5,125 bases of DNA, taken from contig CACYEG010000096.1 in assembly GCA_902773365.1 (NCBI GenBank), forward strand, positions 1 to 5,125, written 5' to 3'. Both the position numbers and the translations under genes were made by a program. Of this stretch, positions 5,110 to 5,125 are shown in pieces. Position 1 is the first letter of the stretch. Every line of letters starts with the position of its first letter. The notes beneath the pieces are model-generated. The model saw only the letters and a list, made by a program, of their open reading frames with translations, ran no database searches and was not told the DNA's origin. Source of the stretch: an uncultured Erysipelotrichaceae bacterium. GTDB lineage: Bacteria > Bacillota_I > Bacilli_A > RF39 > UBA660.

Positions 5110-5125
5110 GTCTTCAAATGGAGCA

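Noticed and set aside
5037..5124. + strand frame open to the right edge, reading LLEQVLPSLTTDKIK...
   Set aside because: No ribosome binding site before the only possible start (TTG), and it runs through a perfect terminator hairpin. Frames on the minus strand are also open here, so openness is uninformative.
1..5125. CRISPR array, tRNA, rRNA, insertion sequence or prophage
   Set aside because: No regularly spaced repeats, cloverleaf, rRNA-like blocks, transposase motifs or terminal inverted repeats were found on either strand.

Overview
The window is AT-rich (roughly 28% G+C by eye) and uses the standard code with TAA/TAG/TGA stops, ATG/GTG/TTG starts, strong GGAGG-type ribosome binding sites and short U-tailed intrinsic terminators. 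This, with YibE/F membrane proteins and a PadR-DUF2812 pair, points to a low-GC Bacillota chromosome (clostridial, erysipelotrichial or a related gut lineage). The sequence does not fix the genus. I see no IS element, phage gene, CRISPR array, tRNA or rRNA.

Layout from left to right. (1) Bases 1-80 hold the possible last codons of an upstream + strand gene and a small terminator. (2) Bases 93-1025 are a DUF1848 gene with its own extended -10 promoter; it has a C-terminal cysteine cluster like that of radical-SAM proteins. (3) Bases 1026-1276 carry a lipoprotein-like fragment that has lost its proper start and appears cut short. (4) A bidirectional terminator separates it from a convergent, minus-strand class I glutamine amidotransferase (peptidase C26/PuuD-like) at 1305-2042. 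(5) That gene is divergent from a translationally coupled yibE/yibF-type pair of membrane proteins (2139-3961); the two promoters lie back to back and overlap in the -35 region. (6) After a strong terminator comes a self-contained two-gene operon (4022-4900): a PadR repressor with a TTG start and a DUF2812 membrane protein, joined by an ATGA overlap. (7) The last 225 bases have no convincing gene. They hold two hairpins, one of them a likely terminator for a minus-strand gene beyond the right edge.

The genes do not form one pathway. They are several short independent transcription units, each with its own promoter and terminator. The best structured signal is upstream of padR. A perfect inverted repeat spans the -10 region, and a degenerate second copy follows exactly 22 bp downstream, with the Shine-Dalgarno sequence in its 5-bp spacer and the right arm reaching into the TTG start codon. 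This is most simply read as tandem PadR operators for autorepression. The GATC tetranucleotide is also nearly absent, although ATCG and CGAT are common.
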